Positions 1-9,424 of a stretch of 64,000 bases of DNA are shown here, piece by piece (the stretch's first letter is position 1; every line of letters starts with the position of its first letter). The DNA lies in assembly GCF_024639685.1 (NCBI RefSeq), contig NZ_JAHEHX010000003.1:186001-250000 (forward strand), written 5' to 3'. The notes under the pieces are model-generated. The model worked only from the letters and a program-made list of their open reading frames with translations. It had not been told where the DNA came from and made no database searches. This DNA comes from Polaribacter sp. (GTDB lineage Bacteria; Bacteroidota; Bacteroidia; Flavobacteriales; Flavobacteriaceae). Made by a program: the position numbers and the translations under genes.

Positions 1-1130
1 AAGAATTGGTTGTTAGGCCAACTTCAGAGGCAATTATTTGGAATACCTATAAAGGATGGATACAATCTTACAGAGATTTGCCTTTATTAATTAATCAATG
101 GGCAAATGTGGTTCGTTGGGAAATGAGAACACGTTTGTTTTTAAGAACAGCTGAGTTTTTATGGCAAGAAGGGCATACAGCACATGCCACTAAAAATGAG
201 GCTGTAGCTGAAGCAAAACAAATGCAAAATGTATATGCAGAATTTGCTGAAAATTTTATGGCAATGCCAGTAATTAAAGGAGTAAAGTCAGACAGTGAAA
301 GATTTGCAGGTGCTGAAGACACTTATACTATAGAAGCTTTAATGCAAGATGGAAAAGCATTACAAGCTGGTACATCACACTTTTTAGGTCAAAACTTTGC
401 AAAAGCATTTGACGTTAAATACACATCTAAAGAAGGAAAACAAGAGCATGTTTGGGCTACCTCTTGGGGTGTTTCTACTCGTTTAATAGGAGGTTTAATA
501 ATGACGCATTCAGATGACAATGGGTTGGTGTTACCACCAAAATTAGCTCCAATTCAAGTTGTGATTGTTCCTATATATAAGAATGATGAGCAATTAGAGG
601 CGATTACTAAAAAAGTTAATACTATAACTAAAGATCTAAGGGGAAAAGAAATTTCTGTTAAGTTTGATAATAGAGATACTTTTAGACCAGGAGCAAAATT
701 TGCAGAATACGAATTAAAAGGTGTTCCTGTAAGAATTGCATTGGGAAGTCGTGATTTAGAAAATGGCACTTTAGAAGTAGCTAGAAGAGATACATTTGTA
801 AAAAAAACAATTAAAATTGATGACGCTGTAACTTACATTCAAGATTTATTGAATGATATTCAAAATAACTTATTTGATAAAGCAATTCATTTTAGAAAAG
901 AGCATACAACTGAAGTAAATGATTTTAAAGAATTCAAGAAAGCTTTAAAAAATACCGGAGGTTTTATCTCTGCTCATTGGGATGGTACAGAAGAAACAGA
1001 AGATCGAATTAAAGAGTATACAAAAGCAACGATTAGATGTATTCCAAATGATGCTGATAATGAGCCTGGAATATGCGTTTTAACAGGGAAACCATCACTA
1101 AAAAGAGTTCTTTTTGCAAAGGCATATTAA
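1..1130 (+). CDS. proS: Prolyl-tRNA synthetase, 3' part (5' end outside window)
   Basis: Charges tRNA-Pro with proline in the cytoplasm. The reading frame is open from the first base of the window, so the TTG at position 6 is not a start: the visible 375 or so codons are the C-terminal three quarters of a protein that is normally about 490 residues. Class II synthetase signatures are present: RPTSE of motif 2 at the beginning, [16 protein letters not shown] shortly after, and [17 protein letters not shown] near residue 160, followed by an anticodon-binding domain. The last residue is a tyrosine (RVLFAKAY), a hallmark of the short archaeal/eukaryotic-type ProRS, which is the form usually found in Bacteroidetes. 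The gene is followed by tRNA-Glu and rpsT on the same strand, which have their own promoter. Identification is firm; only the N-terminal catalytic part is unseen. Confidence 0.96.
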   Translation, partial: ELVVRPTSEAIIWNTYKGWIQSYRDLPLLINQWANVVRWEMRTRLFLRTAEFLWQEGHTAHATKNEAVAEAKQMQNVYAEFAENFMAMPVIKGVKSDSERFAGAEDTYTIEALMQDGKALQAGTSHFLGQNFAKAFDVKYTSKEGKQEHVWATSWGVSTRLIGGLIMTHSDDNGLVLPPKLAPIQVVIVPIYKNDEQLEAITKKVNTITKDLRGKEISVKFDNRDTFRPGAKFAEYELKGVPVRIALGSRDLENGTLEVARRDTFVKKTIKIDDAVTYIQDLLNDIQNNLFDKAIHFRKEHTTEVNDFKEFKKALKNTGGFISAHWDGTEETEDRIKEYTKATIRCIPNDADNEPGICVLTGKPSLKRVLFAKAY

Positions 1131-1156
1131 TTTTTTTAAAAAATAATAAAAAAAGG

Positions 1157-1186
1157 TTGCAGAGTTTTAAAAACGTTGTATATTTG
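1157..1186 (+). promoter_or_regulatory. Bacteroidetes-type promoter for tRNA-Glu/rpsT
   Basis: A TTGC -33 element (1157-1160) is followed after 18 bases by TATATTTG (1179-1186), a perfect match to the TAnnTTTG -7 consensus of Bacteroidetes. The start of transcription would be near 1193, about 25 bases before the tRNA. This is the clearest promoter in the window and supports the taxonomic call. Confidence 0.75.
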
Positions 1187-1217
1187 CATCCGCAATTGAG
1201 AGATAATTGATTGTTAT

Positions 1218-1289
1218 GGTCCGTTCGTCTAGGGGTTAGGACGCATGGTTTTCATCCATGTAACACGGGTTCGATTCCCGTACGGACTA
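1218..1289 (+). tRNA. tRNA-Glu (anticodon TTC)
   Basis: A 72-base cloverleaf. The acceptor arms GGTCCGT and ACGGACT pair with one G-T at the first position. The D arm contains GTCTAGGGGTTAGGAC. The anticodon stem CATGG/CCATG encloses the loop TTTTCAT with anticodon TTC. The T arm is ACGGG-TTCGATT-CCCGT. CCA is not encoded, as is common in this phylum, so it must be added after transcription. It lies 34 bases before rpsT and is probably cotranscribed with it. Confidence 0.96.
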
Positions 1290-1323
1290 CAAAAGTTTTA
1301 AATAAAAACGATAAAACAGAGTT

Positions 1324-1575
1324 ATGGCAAATCACAAGTCAGCATTAAAAAGAATTAGAAGTAACGAATCTAAAAGATTACGTAACAAATATCAGCATAA
1401 AACAACTAGAAATGCTGTTAGAAACTTACGTGTTGTAGAAGACAAGAAAGAAGCTGAAGGGATGCTTACAAATGTAATTTCAATGTTAGATAAATTAGCT
1501 AAGAATAATATTATCCACAAAAATAAAGCAGCTAATTTAAAGTCTAAATTAACAAAGCACGTTGCAGCTCTTTAA
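1324..1575 (+). CDS. rpsT: 30S ribosomal protein S20
   Basis: A primary 16S rRNA-binding protein of the small ribosomal subunit that stabilises the 5' domain. The 83-residue product is very basic and helical, begins [20 protein letters not shown] and contains the family core [13 protein letters not shown]; the length is normal for S20. The ATG start lies 34 bases after tRNA-Glu. A strong stem-loop with a T run follows within 20 bases, so tRNA-Glu and rpsT probably form a two-gene transcript. Confidence 0.97.
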   Translation: MANHKSALKRIRSNESKRLRNKYQHKTTRNAVRNLRVVEDKKEAEGMLTNVISMLDKLAKNNIIHKNKAANLKSKLTKHVAAL

Positions 1576-1590
1576 TCATTAAGAAAAATT

Positions 1591-1622
1591 AAAAAAACTC
1601 TGAACTAATTCAGAGTTTTTTT
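1591..1622. terminator. Bidirectional rho-independent terminator between rpsT and rodA
   Basis: A 14-base stem (A run plus ACTCTGAA, loop CTAA, then TTCAGAGT plus a T run) lies between two convergent genes. The flanking A and T runs give a U tract on either strand, so it can end both the rpsT transcript and the rodA operon transcript. Confidence 0.85.
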
Positions 1623-1645
1623 TGCTTTAAATTAAATATTTCTTG

Positions 1646-2926
1646 TCAAAAATCATAATTTTTATGAGCATCTAGTCTAATAAAAATAAATAGTAAGGTT
1701 GTAAAGCCCCAAAGTGAAGATCCTCCATAACTAAAAAAGGGTAGGGGAATACCCACAGTAGGTAGTAGTCCTATAACCATGCCTATATTTACAATAACAT
1801 GAAAAAATAGAATAGAAGCTAGGCTGTAACCATAAATTCTTCCAAACTTATTAGGGTGTTTTTCTGCCTGATAGATAATTCTATACAATAAGGCCATAAA
1901 TAAAAGAATAACAAAACTACTTCCTAAAAAACCCCATTCTTCGCCAACTGTACTAAAAATATAGTCTGTATGTTGTTCAGGGACAAAGTCTCCTTGTGTT
2001 AAGTCTCCATTTAAAAAACCCTTGCCAGTAAAACCTCCAGAGCTAATGGTTAATTCTGATTGATATGAATTATATCCAATACCTTTATGGTCAATTTTTT
2101 TACCAAGAAGTATATCAAATCGGTCTTTTTGGTGAGAAGGTAATGTGTTTTCATAAATGAATCCAGTTCCAGAGATAAATATTCCCAATAGAAAATAAAT
2201 ACCTATTATTTTTAACCAGTTAAATCTTAGAAACCTTACTCCACCTTTATATATGAAATAAATGGTAAGTAATGTTAATAATATAAAAGAATAAAGTAGT
2301 ACTATTTTAAATCCAAAATAGATAGTTGTAATGAACAAAGTAATTATAAAAACACCAAGTATTATATAGTTTAGTGTTAGCCCTTCTCGATGTAATACAA
2401 AAAAGAAGGAAACATATATTAAAGCAGAACCTGCATCTGGTTGTAAAAAAACTAAAAATGCAGGAAAAAAAACAATTATAAAAGCTTTAATTTGATTTTT
2501 AATAAGTTTAAAGTTATACTGTCTATCACTTAATAATTTTGCGATTGCTAGTGCTGTAAATGCCTTCACAAACTCTGAGGGTTGTAAGCTCATAGCGCCA
2601 AAATTGAACCAAGATTTTGCTCCGTTTATTTCTTTGCCAAAAGGGAATAAAAGAAAAAGACTTAGAAGAGACAACAAGTACAGAAGCGATGCGTACTGCT
2701 CGTAAAATTTAGAATTAAAAAATAGAATAATAATACTAAGCGGAAAGCATAACATAATCCAAAGTAATTGTTTCCCGTATTTGGTTGTAAAATCGAATAA
2801 ACTCCTGTGTTCTTCTGAAGTTGATGCTGCGTATATATTTACCCATCCAAAACTTATTAGAATTAAAAATAGAAATACCATAAACCAATCAATATTGGCA
2901 AAAATATTATTTTGTTCCTGTCGCAA
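1646..2926 (-). CDS. rodA: Rod shape-determining protein RodA (SEDS glycan polymerase)
   Basis: SEDS-family lipid II polymerase that builds glycan strands for lateral wall growth in partnership with PBP2. The 426-residue product has about ten predicted membrane segments. The SEDS signatures are visible: SLQPSEFVK (near residue 115), FLQPDAGSALIY (near 160) and, near the C terminus, VGIPLPFFSYGGSS. A large loop after the middle helices contains DFVPEQHTDYIFSTVGEEWGF, the usual extracytoplasmic region with the catalytic Asp candidate. It is the last gene of the mre operon and overlaps the end of pbp2 by 20 bases, which implies translational coupling of polymerase and transpeptidase. Confidence 0.95.
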   Translation of the reverse strand: MRQEQNNIFANIDWFMVFLFLILISFGWVNIYAASTSEEHRSLFDFTTKYGKQLLWIMLCFPLSIIILFFNSKFYEQYASLLYLLSLLSLFLLFPFGKEINGAKSWFNFGAMSLQPSEFVKAFTALAIAKLLSDRQYNFKLIKNQIKAFIIVFFPAFLVFLQPDAGSALIYVSFFFVLHREGLTLNYIILGVFIITLFITTIYFGFKIVLLYSFILLTLLTIYFIYKGGVRFLRFNWLKIIGIYFLLGIFISGTGFIYENTLPSHQKDRFDILLGKKIDHKGIGYNSYQSELTISSGGFTGKGFLNGDLTQGDFVPEQHTDYIFSTVGEEWGFLGSSFVILLFMALLYRIIYQAEKHPNKFGRIYGYSLASILFFHVIVNIGMVIGLLPTVGIPLPFFSYGGSSLWGFTTLLFIFIRLDAHKNYDF

Positions 2927-4796
2927 TTGTTTCTTTTTTAGATATTTGTTTATCGTAGATATGATCTAGATTCTTTTCTAAAATGGATTTCTCTCTGTAT
3001 TTATTTTGAGCAGAAATAGTTCCTTTAATGTATTTTTCTATAATTAAACTACTAATTGGAGCTGCAATAGTAGAACCATATCCGCCATTTTCTACAAAAA
3101 CTGCTAAAGCAATTTTAGGGTTATTCTTTGGGGCAAAGGCAACTAATATCGAATGATCTTCTAGCTGTTCTTTAACTCCATCTTTAAATATAAAGTTTTC
3201 TGCTGTTCCAGTTTTTCCACAAATCTCAATTCCCTTAACCTGGCTAAATTTTCCAGTTCCAGTTTTAAATACTTCATGCATTGCTTCGATGACTGGAGAA
3301 AAATTATTTTTATCTATTGTAGTTTGTTTGGGAATTGTAAAATTAGGTTCGTCTATTAATTTAGAGTCTACTTTTTTTACGATATGTGGCGTAATGTAAT
3401 TTCCTTTATTTGCAATTGCTGCAGTAAAATTAGCTAATTGAATTGGAGTAGTAAGTACTTCACCTTGTCCTATTGCATTAGATATGTTGGTATTTGCATT
3501 CCAAGTATACTTATATCTATTATCATAATATTTTCCATCTGGAATTAAACCAGGAGAACCAGCTGGTAGGTCATAGCCTAAGTAATTTCCAAGCCCAAAA
3601 CTTCTAACATGTTTATTCCAATTATTAAGTCCTTCTGTCGAATTTTTTTCTTTTTCTACAATTTTTTTATATGTATTGGAAAAGTAACTGTTGCATGATT
3701 TTGCAATTGCTGTTTTTAAAGCAATAGGCTTGTTGTAAATACCACAATGACACCCCATAAATTCATTAGGTCTATTTCCATACCTATACCCTTCGTAGCA
3801 CCTAAACGTAGTGTTTTTGTTGATTACATTTTCTTGTAAACCAATTAAAGCATTCATCATTTTAAATGGAGAACCTGGAGGATATGCAGCAAGCAAGCCT
3901 CTGTCAAATGTTGGTTTTTCGATGCTATCTAAATTAAATAGCTTGTAAGAGTTTGGAGACCTTTTTCTTCCTACAAGCATATTTGGATCGTAAGAAGGAG
4001 CTGTTACAAGTGCTAAAATTTCACCTGTTGCAGGCTCTATGGCTACAATACCTCCTCTTTTACCTTTCATTAAATTTTGAGCATACATTTGTAACTCAAT
4101 ATCTAAAGTTAACACAAGGTCTTTTCCATTCTCAGGAAGTGTATCGAAGGTTCCATTTTTAAAAGAACCAATAACCTTGTTGAATCTATTTCTATTTAGG
4201 TATTTTTTACCTTTTCTACCTCTTAATACTTCTTCGTATTGCCTTTCTATACCATCTTTACCTTCTAGTTCTCCTTGTTGATAATAATCGTTGTTTCTCG
4301 CTTTTTGTTCATTTACTTCTCCAATATATCCTAAAACATTTGCTGCTCCTGGTACAGGGTAATCTCTAATTATTCTTTTTTGAATATAGAAGCCAGTATA
4401 CTTGTGTAATTTTTCTTGCAAAAATGCAAAATCCTCTTTAGCTAACTGTTTTAAAAATACTGATGGAAGATATCTGGCATATCTTTCTGCTTTTTTAAAA
4501 CTTTTTAAAAAACTTTTCTTATCAATTTTTAAAAGTGAACATAATTCTAGAGTATCTAAAGGTTTTACCTGATCTGGTTGAACCATTACATCATAAGAAA
4601 GTTGATTTGCAACTAATAGCTTACCATTTCTGTCATAAACATAACCGCGTTCTGGATAATCGTAAACAACTTTTACAGCAGCATTATGAATAGGGTTGTA
4701 ATTTTTACTGTTAATCATTTGCAGTTGAAATAATCGTCCAATAAAAACTATTCCAGTAATTGTAATTAGAAAATAAAGTAAAAAACTCTTTTGCAT
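2907..4796 (-). CDS. mrdA: Penicillin-binding protein 2 (elongation transpeptidase)
   Basis: Class B PBP that cross-links peptidoglycan during side-wall elongation, working with RodA. The 629-residue protein has one N-terminal membrane anchor (about residues 5-25), a dimerisation/pedestal domain beginning after YDYPERGYVYDRNGK, and a C-terminal transpeptidase domain. The active-site SxxK motif is PGSPFK with Ser309 and Lys312, the SxN motif is SCNSYF, and the KTG motif is GKTGTAENF with Lys528. A proline after the catalytic serine (PGSPFK rather than PGSTFK) is usual in Bacteroidetes. The gene abuts mreD (they share one base) and overlaps rodA by 20 bases. Confidence 0.95.
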   Translation of the reverse strand: MQKSFLLYFLITITGIVFIGRLFQLQMINSKNYNPIHNAAVKVVYDYPERGYVYDRNGKLLVANQLSYDVMVQPDQVKPLDTLELCSLLKIDKKSFLKSFKKAERYARYLPSVFLKQLAKEDFAFLQEKLHKYTGFYIQKRIIRDYPVPGAANVLGYIGEVNEQKARNNDYYQQGELEGKDGIERQYEEVLRGRKGKKYLNRNRFNKVIGSFKNGTFDTLPENGKDLVLTLDIELQMYAQNLMKGKRGGIVAIEPATGEILALVTAPSYDPNMLVGRKRSPNSYKLFNLDSIEKPTFDRGLLAAYPPGSPFKMMNALIGLQENVINKNTTFRCYEGYRYGNRPNEFMGCHCGIYNKPIALKTAIAKSCNSYFSNTYKKIVEKEKNSTEGLNNWNKHVRSFGLGNYLGYDLPAGSPGLIPDGKYYDNRYKYTWNANTNISNAIGQGEVLTTPIQLANFTAAIANKGNYITPHIVKKVDSKLIDEPNFTIPKQTTIDKNNFSPVIEAMHEVFKTGTGKFSQVKGIEICGKTGTAENFIFKDGVKEQLEDHSILVAFAPKNNPKIALAVFVENGGYGSTIAAPISSLIIEKYIKGTISAQNKYREKSILEKNLDHIYDKQISKKETIATGTK

Positions 4797-5299
4797 TATT
4801 CAGTTTTATTAAATAAATAACTTCCTAAGAAATATAAAATTAAAGTAAAAACAGTAGAAAAAAACGTGTTTAAAAAAACTTCTGAAATGTTATTTAGACT
4901 AAAATTAGCAAAAGAAAAGTAAATAAGGTGATGAATTAAAGTTAAAGTAACTACATAGTTAAACCTTTTTCCAAAAGGCTCAGATTTTAATTTGAAGAAA
5001 GCATAGTCAGTGGTTACTTTTCTAAAATATAATTTGATAAAAAATAATCTAGTATATGCAATGATTAGTAAAGAAAATGCATGAATTCCTCCAGAATCTG
5101 AAAATAAATCAATTCCTAAACCAAGGAGAAATGTAGAGAATAAAAATGGAATCCTATTTTCTTTTAGCGGGTATAGAAAAACAAAAATAATATATAAGTA
5201 TGGATTTATATGACCTAAAAATAAAATATTGTTTAAAACGAATACTTGAAGAAACAGTAAACCAAAAAATAGAAAAATAAGACGTAAACTACTATTCAT
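4796..5299 (-). CDS. mreD: Rod shape-determining protein MreD
   Basis: Small integral membrane subunit of the elongasome that binds MreC and links it to the cytoplasmic MreB filaments. The 167-residue product has about five hydrophobic helices and few conserved motifs, so the call rests on length, topology and position exactly between mreC and pbp2. The motif NPYLYIIFVFLYPLKENR near residue 32 resembles the start of MreD in flavobacteria. The gene overlaps mreC by 8 bases and pbp2 by 1 base. Confidence 0.9.
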   Translation of the reverse strand: MNSSLRLIFLFFGLLFLQVFVLNNILFLGHINPYLYIIFVFLYPLKENRIPFLFSTFLLGLGIDLFSDSGGIHAFSLLIIAYTRLFFIKLYFRKVTTDYAFFKLKSEPFGKRFNYVVTLTLIHHLIYFSFANFSLNNISEVFLNTFFSTVFTLILYFLGSYLFNKTE

Positions 5300-6116
5300 T
5301 GTTTTCTTCTAATTGTTTAATTTCTTGTCGGTAAAGGTTTTTAATAATTTTAACATATCCCAGACTGCTCATGTCATTAAATAAGGTGATATCTACTTTG
5401 TTATCTGCGCTATTTCCTTCATTAATTTTAGAGATTATACCAATTAAAATTCCTTCTGGAAATATAGTTGATTTACCACCAGTCTCTATAGTGTCGCCAA
5501 TTTTTATTGGAGCTTGTCTTGGAATGTCTGAAAGCTGAACTGTATTATAGTTTTTTCCATTCCAACCTAAAGTGCCAAAGTAGTTAGTGTTTTTAAGTCT
5601 AGCATTTATTTTACTGTTTTTGTTTAAGATAGATTGTACTCTAGTATAATCTTTACTAGTATGCTCTGTAATACCAATAATACCCCTACTATTAACTACA
5701 GCCATTTCCTTCTGAATACCTTGATTTTCTCCTCTATTAATTGTTATGAAATTAAAATCTTTAGCGTAATTATTATTGATAATTTTTGCTGTAGAGAACG
5801 TATATTTTTGATAATAACGTGTAGTATCTAAAACAGTTGAGTCTTTTATACCAGGGTTAACACTTCTTTTTGACAGTAAATTTTTAAGTTTTGTGTTTTC
5901 TTCTGCTAAAAGTTTATTTTCTTCTTTTAGATTTAAATATTCTGTGATTTTTGAGTATTGATAGTACAGTCCTCCAGTTAATGAGTTTGCTGAGTTTATG
6001 AATTTACTTTTATGAAAACTTAAGTTGTTAAAAATGAAAAATAACGCCACAAATTCTAATAAAAGAAAAAATAGAAAGTATTTAAACTTCTGAAAAAAGT
6101 AAATAATTTGTTGCAT
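5292..6116 (-). CDS. mreC: Rod shape-determining protein MreC
   Basis: Periplasmic scaffold of the elongasome, activating PBP2. The 274-residue product has a single N-terminal membrane helix (about residues 12-32), a coiled coil with heptad pattern (around LNLKEENKLLAEENTKLKNL, residues 60-80) and two small beta-barrel domains containing INRGENQGIQKEMAVV and the glycine-rich GGKSTIFPEGILIG typical of MreC. It follows mreB by 18 bases and overlaps mreD by 8, so it belongs to the same transcript. Confidence 0.95.
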   Translation of the reverse strand: MQQIIYFFQKFKYFLFFLLLEFVALFFIFNNLSFHKSKFINSANSLTGGLYYQYSKITEYLNLKEENKLLAEENTKLKNLLSKRSVNPGIKDSTVLDTTRYYQKYTFSTAKIINNNYAKDFNFITINRGENQGIQKEMAVVNSRGIIGITEHTSKDYTRVQSILNKNSKINARLKNTNYFGTLGWNGKNYNTVQLSDIPRQAPIKIGDTIETGGKSTIFPEGILIGIISKINEGNSADNKVDITLFNDMSSLGYVKIIKNLYRQEIKQLEENNE

Positions 6117-6134
6117 TTTTAACCACTACTCACG

Positions 6135-7163
6135 CTAGTTCATTAATATATTTTTATATTTTTCTAGTTCCTTTAAAGCAATTCCTGTTCCGCGAACTAC
6201 AGCTCTTAAAGGATCTTCAGTAACATATACAGGTAAATCAGTTTTACGAGATAAACGTTTATCTAATCCTCTTAACATAGAGCCACCTCCAGCTAAATAA
6301 ATTCCTGTGTTGTAAATATCTGCAGCTAATTCTGGTGGAGTATTAGATAAAGTTTCCATTACAGCGTCTTCAATTCTTAAAATAGATTTATCTAACGCTT
6401 TTGCAATTTCTCTAAAGGATACTTGTACTTGCTTAGGTTTACCACTGAGTAAATCTCTACCTTGAACTAACATTTCATCTGGAGGAGTATCTAAATCTTC
6501 AGTTGCTGCTCCAATTTGAATTTTAATTTTCTCTGCAGTAGTTTCACCAACATGTAAGTTATGCTGAGTTCTCATGTAGTACATAATATCACTCGTAAAT
6601 AAATCACCAGCAACTTTTACAGATTGATCGCAAACAATACCACCTAAAGCAATAACTGCAATTTCTGTAGTACCACCACCTATATCTATTATCATATTTC
6701 CTTTTGGCTCCATAATATCTATACCAACACCAATAGCAGCAGCCATAGGTTCGTAAATTAGGTAGATTTCTTTAGCATTCATATGTTTTGCAGAATCTCT
6801 AACGGCTCTTTTTTCTACCTCAGTAATCCCTGAAGGAATACATATTACCATTCGTAAAGCGGGTGGAAATAATTTCTTTTTTATTGATGGAATTTGTTTT
6901 ACAAACTCCTTAATCATTTCTTCTGATGCTTGAAAATCTGCAATAACTCCGTCTTTTAATGGACGAATTGTTTTAATATTTTCATGTGTTTTACCTTGCA
7001 TTAGGTTTGCTTCTTTACCAATAGCAATTATTTTTCCAGAAATTCTGTTTCTAGCAACTATAGAAGGGCTGTCTATAACAACCTTTCCATTGTGTATAAT
7101 AAGTGTATTTGCGGTTCCTAGATCAATCGCAATATCTTCTGTCATGAAGTCAAAAAAACCCAT
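6135..7163 (-). CDS. mreB: Rod shape-determining protein MreB (bacterial actin)
   Basis: Actin-like ATPase that forms membrane-attached filaments and orients wall synthesis. The 342-residue length is typical. Phosphate-1 motif IAIDLGTANTLI lies at residues 10-21, phosphate-2 motif IDIGGGTTEIAVI near residue 160, and the adenosine motif YLAGGGSMLRGL near 290. The N terminus MGFFDFMTEDIA supplies a hydrophobic membrane-contact stretch. It is the first gene of the five-gene mreBCD-pbp2-rodA operon; a TAnnTTTG element lies just upstream. Confidence 0.97.
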   Translation of the reverse strand: MGFFDFMTEDIAIDLGTANTLIIHNGKVVIDSPSIVARNRISGKIIAIGKEANLMQGKTHENIKTIRPLKDGVIADFQASEEMIKEFVKQIPSIKKKLFPPALRMVICIPSGITEVEKRAVRDSAKHMNAKEIYLIYEPMAAAIGVGIDIMEPKGNMIIDIGGGTTEIAVIALGGIVCDQSVKVAGDLFTSDIMYYMRTQHNLHVGETTAEKIKIQIGAATEDLDTPPDEMLVQGRDLLSGKPKQVQVSFREIAKALDKSILRIEDAVMETLSNTPPELAADIYNTGIYLAGGGSMLRGLDKRLSRKTDLPVYVTEDPLRAVVRGTGIALKELEKYKNILMN

Positions 7164-7196
7164 AGAAATTAAATCTTAAATTAAAGTGTACTCTAT

Positions 7197-7204
7197 CAAA
7201 TTTA
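7197..7204 (-). promoter_or_regulatory. Putative -7 element for the mreB operon
   Basis: On the minus strand this reads TAAATTTG, a match to TAnnTTTG, about 34 bases before the mreB start codon. No clear -33 TTG element stands at the right distance, so the assignment is tentative. Confidence 0.35.
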
Positions 7205-7237
7205 CAAAAAAATAAACTTGTGTAACTTTTATTTTAA

Positions 7238-8764
7238 TTAATGTTTAAAATGCCTTGTACCTGTCATTACCATAGATAAATTGTTTTCATTGCAGTAATC
7301 AATACTTAATTTATCTTTTATAGAACCACCAGGTTGAATAACACTTGTAATTCCAGCTTTACCAGCTATTTCTACACAATCTGGAAAAGGAAAAAATGCA
7401 TCGCTAGCCATTACAGCTCCATTTAAATCAAACCCAAAACTTGTAGCTTTTTCAATGGCTTGTCTAAGAGCATCGACTCTACTTGTTTGTCCTGTACCGC
7501 TTGCTAATAGCTGATTGTTTTTAGTAAATACAATAGTGTTAGATTTTGTGTGTTTGCATATTTTTGAAGCAAATAATAAATCTTTTAACTCCGTCTCTGT
7601 TGGTTTTGTATTAGTCACGTAAGTTAAATCTTCTAAAGTATCTGTTTTGGCATCTTTATCTTGTATAAGAAGTCCATTTAAAGCTGTTCTAACATTTTGA
7701 GAAGGTAATTCTGTGGTTTTCTGAACTAAAATTACTCTATTTTTCTTTCCTTTTAAAATAGTTAGCGCTTCATTAGAATATGAAGGAGCAATTACAACCT
7801 CGCAAAATAATTTATGAATTTCTTCAGCAGTTGCTGCATCAATTTCTGTGTTAGAAATTAATACACCACCAAAAGCAGAAACAGGATCACCAGCTAAAGC
7901 GTCTACATAAGCTTGCTTTATTGTATTTCTTTGTGCAAAACCACAAGCATTATTGTGTTTTAAAACCGCAAATGTTGGATCTTCACCAATAAATTCATTC
8001 ATTAAATTTACAGCTGCATCAACATCTAAAAGATTGTTGTAGCTTAATTCTTTACCATGTAATTTATCGAACATTGTATCTAAATCACCAAAGAAATATC
8101 CTTTTTGATGAGGGTTCTCTCCATATCTTAAAGTTTTAGATCTTGTTTCGCTTGCTTTATATACAACTTCATCTTCATTAAAATAATTGAAGATGGCAGT
8201 ATCGTAATGTGAAGAAACATTAAATGATTTTGCAGCAAACTTTTTACGTTGTTCTATAGAAGTTTCTCCATTATTTGAAGATAAAATCTCTAAGAACTCA
8301 TCATATTGTTCCATAGAAGAAACCGTAAACGTATCTTTAAAGTTTTTGGCAGAAGCTCTAATCAAAGAAATGCCACCTATATCTATTTTTTCTACTATAT
8401 CTTTTTCAGGTGCTCCAGAAGCAACTGTTTTTTCAAAAGGATATAAATCAACAATAACTAAATCTAACTGAGGAATATTGTATTCTTTCATTTCAGCAAT
8501 ATCACCTTCATGGTCTTGTCTGTTTAAAATACCTCCAAAAACTTTAGGGTGTAATGTTTTTACTCTACCTCCTAATATAGAAGGATAAGAGGTTACATCT
8601 TCTACAGGTACTACATCTATACCTAATTCTCTAATAAATTTTTCTGTACCTCCTGTAGAGTAAATGGTCACATTTAGTTCATTTAATTTTTGAACTATTG
8701 GTGCTAAACCATCTTTATGAAATACTGATATTAATGCTGATTTAATTGTTTTTGAAGTGCTCAT
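7238..8764 (-). CDS. purH: Bifunctional AICAR transformylase/IMP cyclohydrolase
   Basis: Catalyses the last two steps of de novo purine synthesis: formyl transfer from 10-formyl-THF to AICAR, then ring closure to IMP. The 508-residue product has the N-terminal cyclohydrolase domain (ISVFHKDGLAPIV, STGGTEKFIRELG, GRVKTLHPKVFGGIL) and the C-terminal transformylase domain with LRYGENPHQ and the catalytic KHNNACG (Lys-His pair). It ends with the conserved GTRHFKH. It stands alone, with a good promoter of its own, and ends 75 bases before the mreB start on the same strand. Confidence 0.97.
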   Translation of the reverse strand: MSTSKTIKSALISVFHKDGLAPIVQKLNELNVTIYSTGGTEKFIRELGIDVVPVEDVTSYPSILGGRVKTLHPKVFGGILNRQDHEGDIAEMKEYNIPQLDLVIVDLYPFEKTVASGAPEKDIVEKIDIGGISLIRASAKNFKDTFTVSSMEQYDEFLEILSSNNGETSIEQRKKFAAKSFNVSSHYDTAIFNYFNEDEVVYKASETRSKTLRYGENPHQKGYFFGDLDTMFDKLHGKELSYNNLLDVDAAVNLMNEFIGEDPTFAVLKHNNACGFAQRNTIKQAYVDALAGDPVSAFGGVLISNTEIDAATAEEIHKLFCEVVIAPSYSNEALTILKGKKNRVILVQKTTELPSQNVRTALNGLLIQDKDAKTDTLEDLTYVTNTKPTETELKDLLFASKICKHTKSNTIVFTKNNQLLASGTGQTSRVDALRQAIEKATSFGFDLNGAVMASDAFFPFPDCVEIAGKAGITSVIQPGGSIKDKLSIDYCNENNLSMVMTGTRHFKH

Positions 8765-8787
8765 TACAAGTTGTGTTGTTAATCGAG

Positions 8788-8818
8788 CAAATCTAAGTAA
8801 TCGTTAAAGAAAACACAA
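8788..8818 (-). promoter_or_regulatory. Bacteroidetes-type promoter for purH
   Basis: Read on the minus strand, TTGT (8815-8818) is followed after exactly 19 bases by TAGATTTG (8788-8795), matching the -33 TTG and -7 TAnnTTTG pattern. Transcription would start near 8782, about 18 bases before the purH ATG. Confidence 0.65.
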
Positions 8819-8878
8819 CGAAAAGATAGTAACAAAAATACTAAGTAATTAACATTTTAGTGAAGGATGGTATCCAAT

Positions 8879-9331
8879 TTACAAAATACCTGAAACCTGT
8901 TTGCAAACATATTCTAAAAGATTTTCATCTTTTTTTGTAAAAATATTTGCAGTATGAGAATCTATATCTATTTGTCCAATATTTACTTCATTTATAAAAA
9001 TAGGAATTACAATTTCAGATTTTACTTTCCAGCCACAAGAGATATAATTATCTTGTTCAGAAACATCCTGCACTATAAAATTCTCATTACTAACAGCAAC
9101 TTGTCCGCAAATCCCTTTACCAAAAGGAATTATAGTGTGTTCTGTTTCTTCTCCTGTGTATTGTGCTAATTTTAATTCTTCTTTATTGCCATTTTTAAAA
9201 TAAAAACCAACCCAATCATAATAAGAAATTTCACTTTCTAGGTAATCACAAATTTCTTGTAATTTTTCTTCTTTTGTTTTTGTTGATGCAATTATAACAT
9301 CTATTTTTTCTTGAATTACTGCTGTATTCAT
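8879..9331 (-). CDS. GAF-domain protein, free-methionine-(R)-sulfoxide reductase clade with one cysteine missing
   Basis: A 150-residue single GAF domain that aligns along its whole length with the fRMsr family, which reduces free methionine-R-sulfoxide. Conserved features are IPFGKGICG (Cys75), the second cysteine in YISCGWKVKSEIV (Cys99, 24 residues later, as in characterised members) and the acidic IDIDSH motif. The third family cysteine, ten residues before Cys75, is His65 here, and the surrounding motif is altered. In the known enzymes the residue equivalent to Cys99 attacks the sulfoxide and the other two resolve it, so a two-cysteine mechanism with Cys75 is possible, but the protein could also be a non-enzymatic GAF sensor. 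It is a single gene divergent from the heavy-metal locus. Confidence 0.8.
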   Translation of the reverse strand: MNTAVIQEKIDVIIASTKTKEEKLQEICDYLESEISYYDWVGFYFKNGNKEELKLAQYTGEETEHTIIPFGKGICGQVAVSNENFIVQDVSEQDNYISCGWKVKSEIVIPIFINEVNIGQIDIDSHTANIFTKKDENLLEYVCKQVSGIL

Positions 9332-9424
9332 AAGCTGTTTTCTAAAGATTTAACATAAAGAATATCGTTTTTTATGATAAAACCTTACAGTTAATATTTA
9401 ACACAAAGTTAAAATATCTTTTTG

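Noticed and set aside
6..1130. proS starting at the TTG at position 6
   Set aside because: The frame is open to the window edge and the first visible residues are already inside motif 2 of the catalytic domain, so the gene is cut by the window and not a short natural gene.
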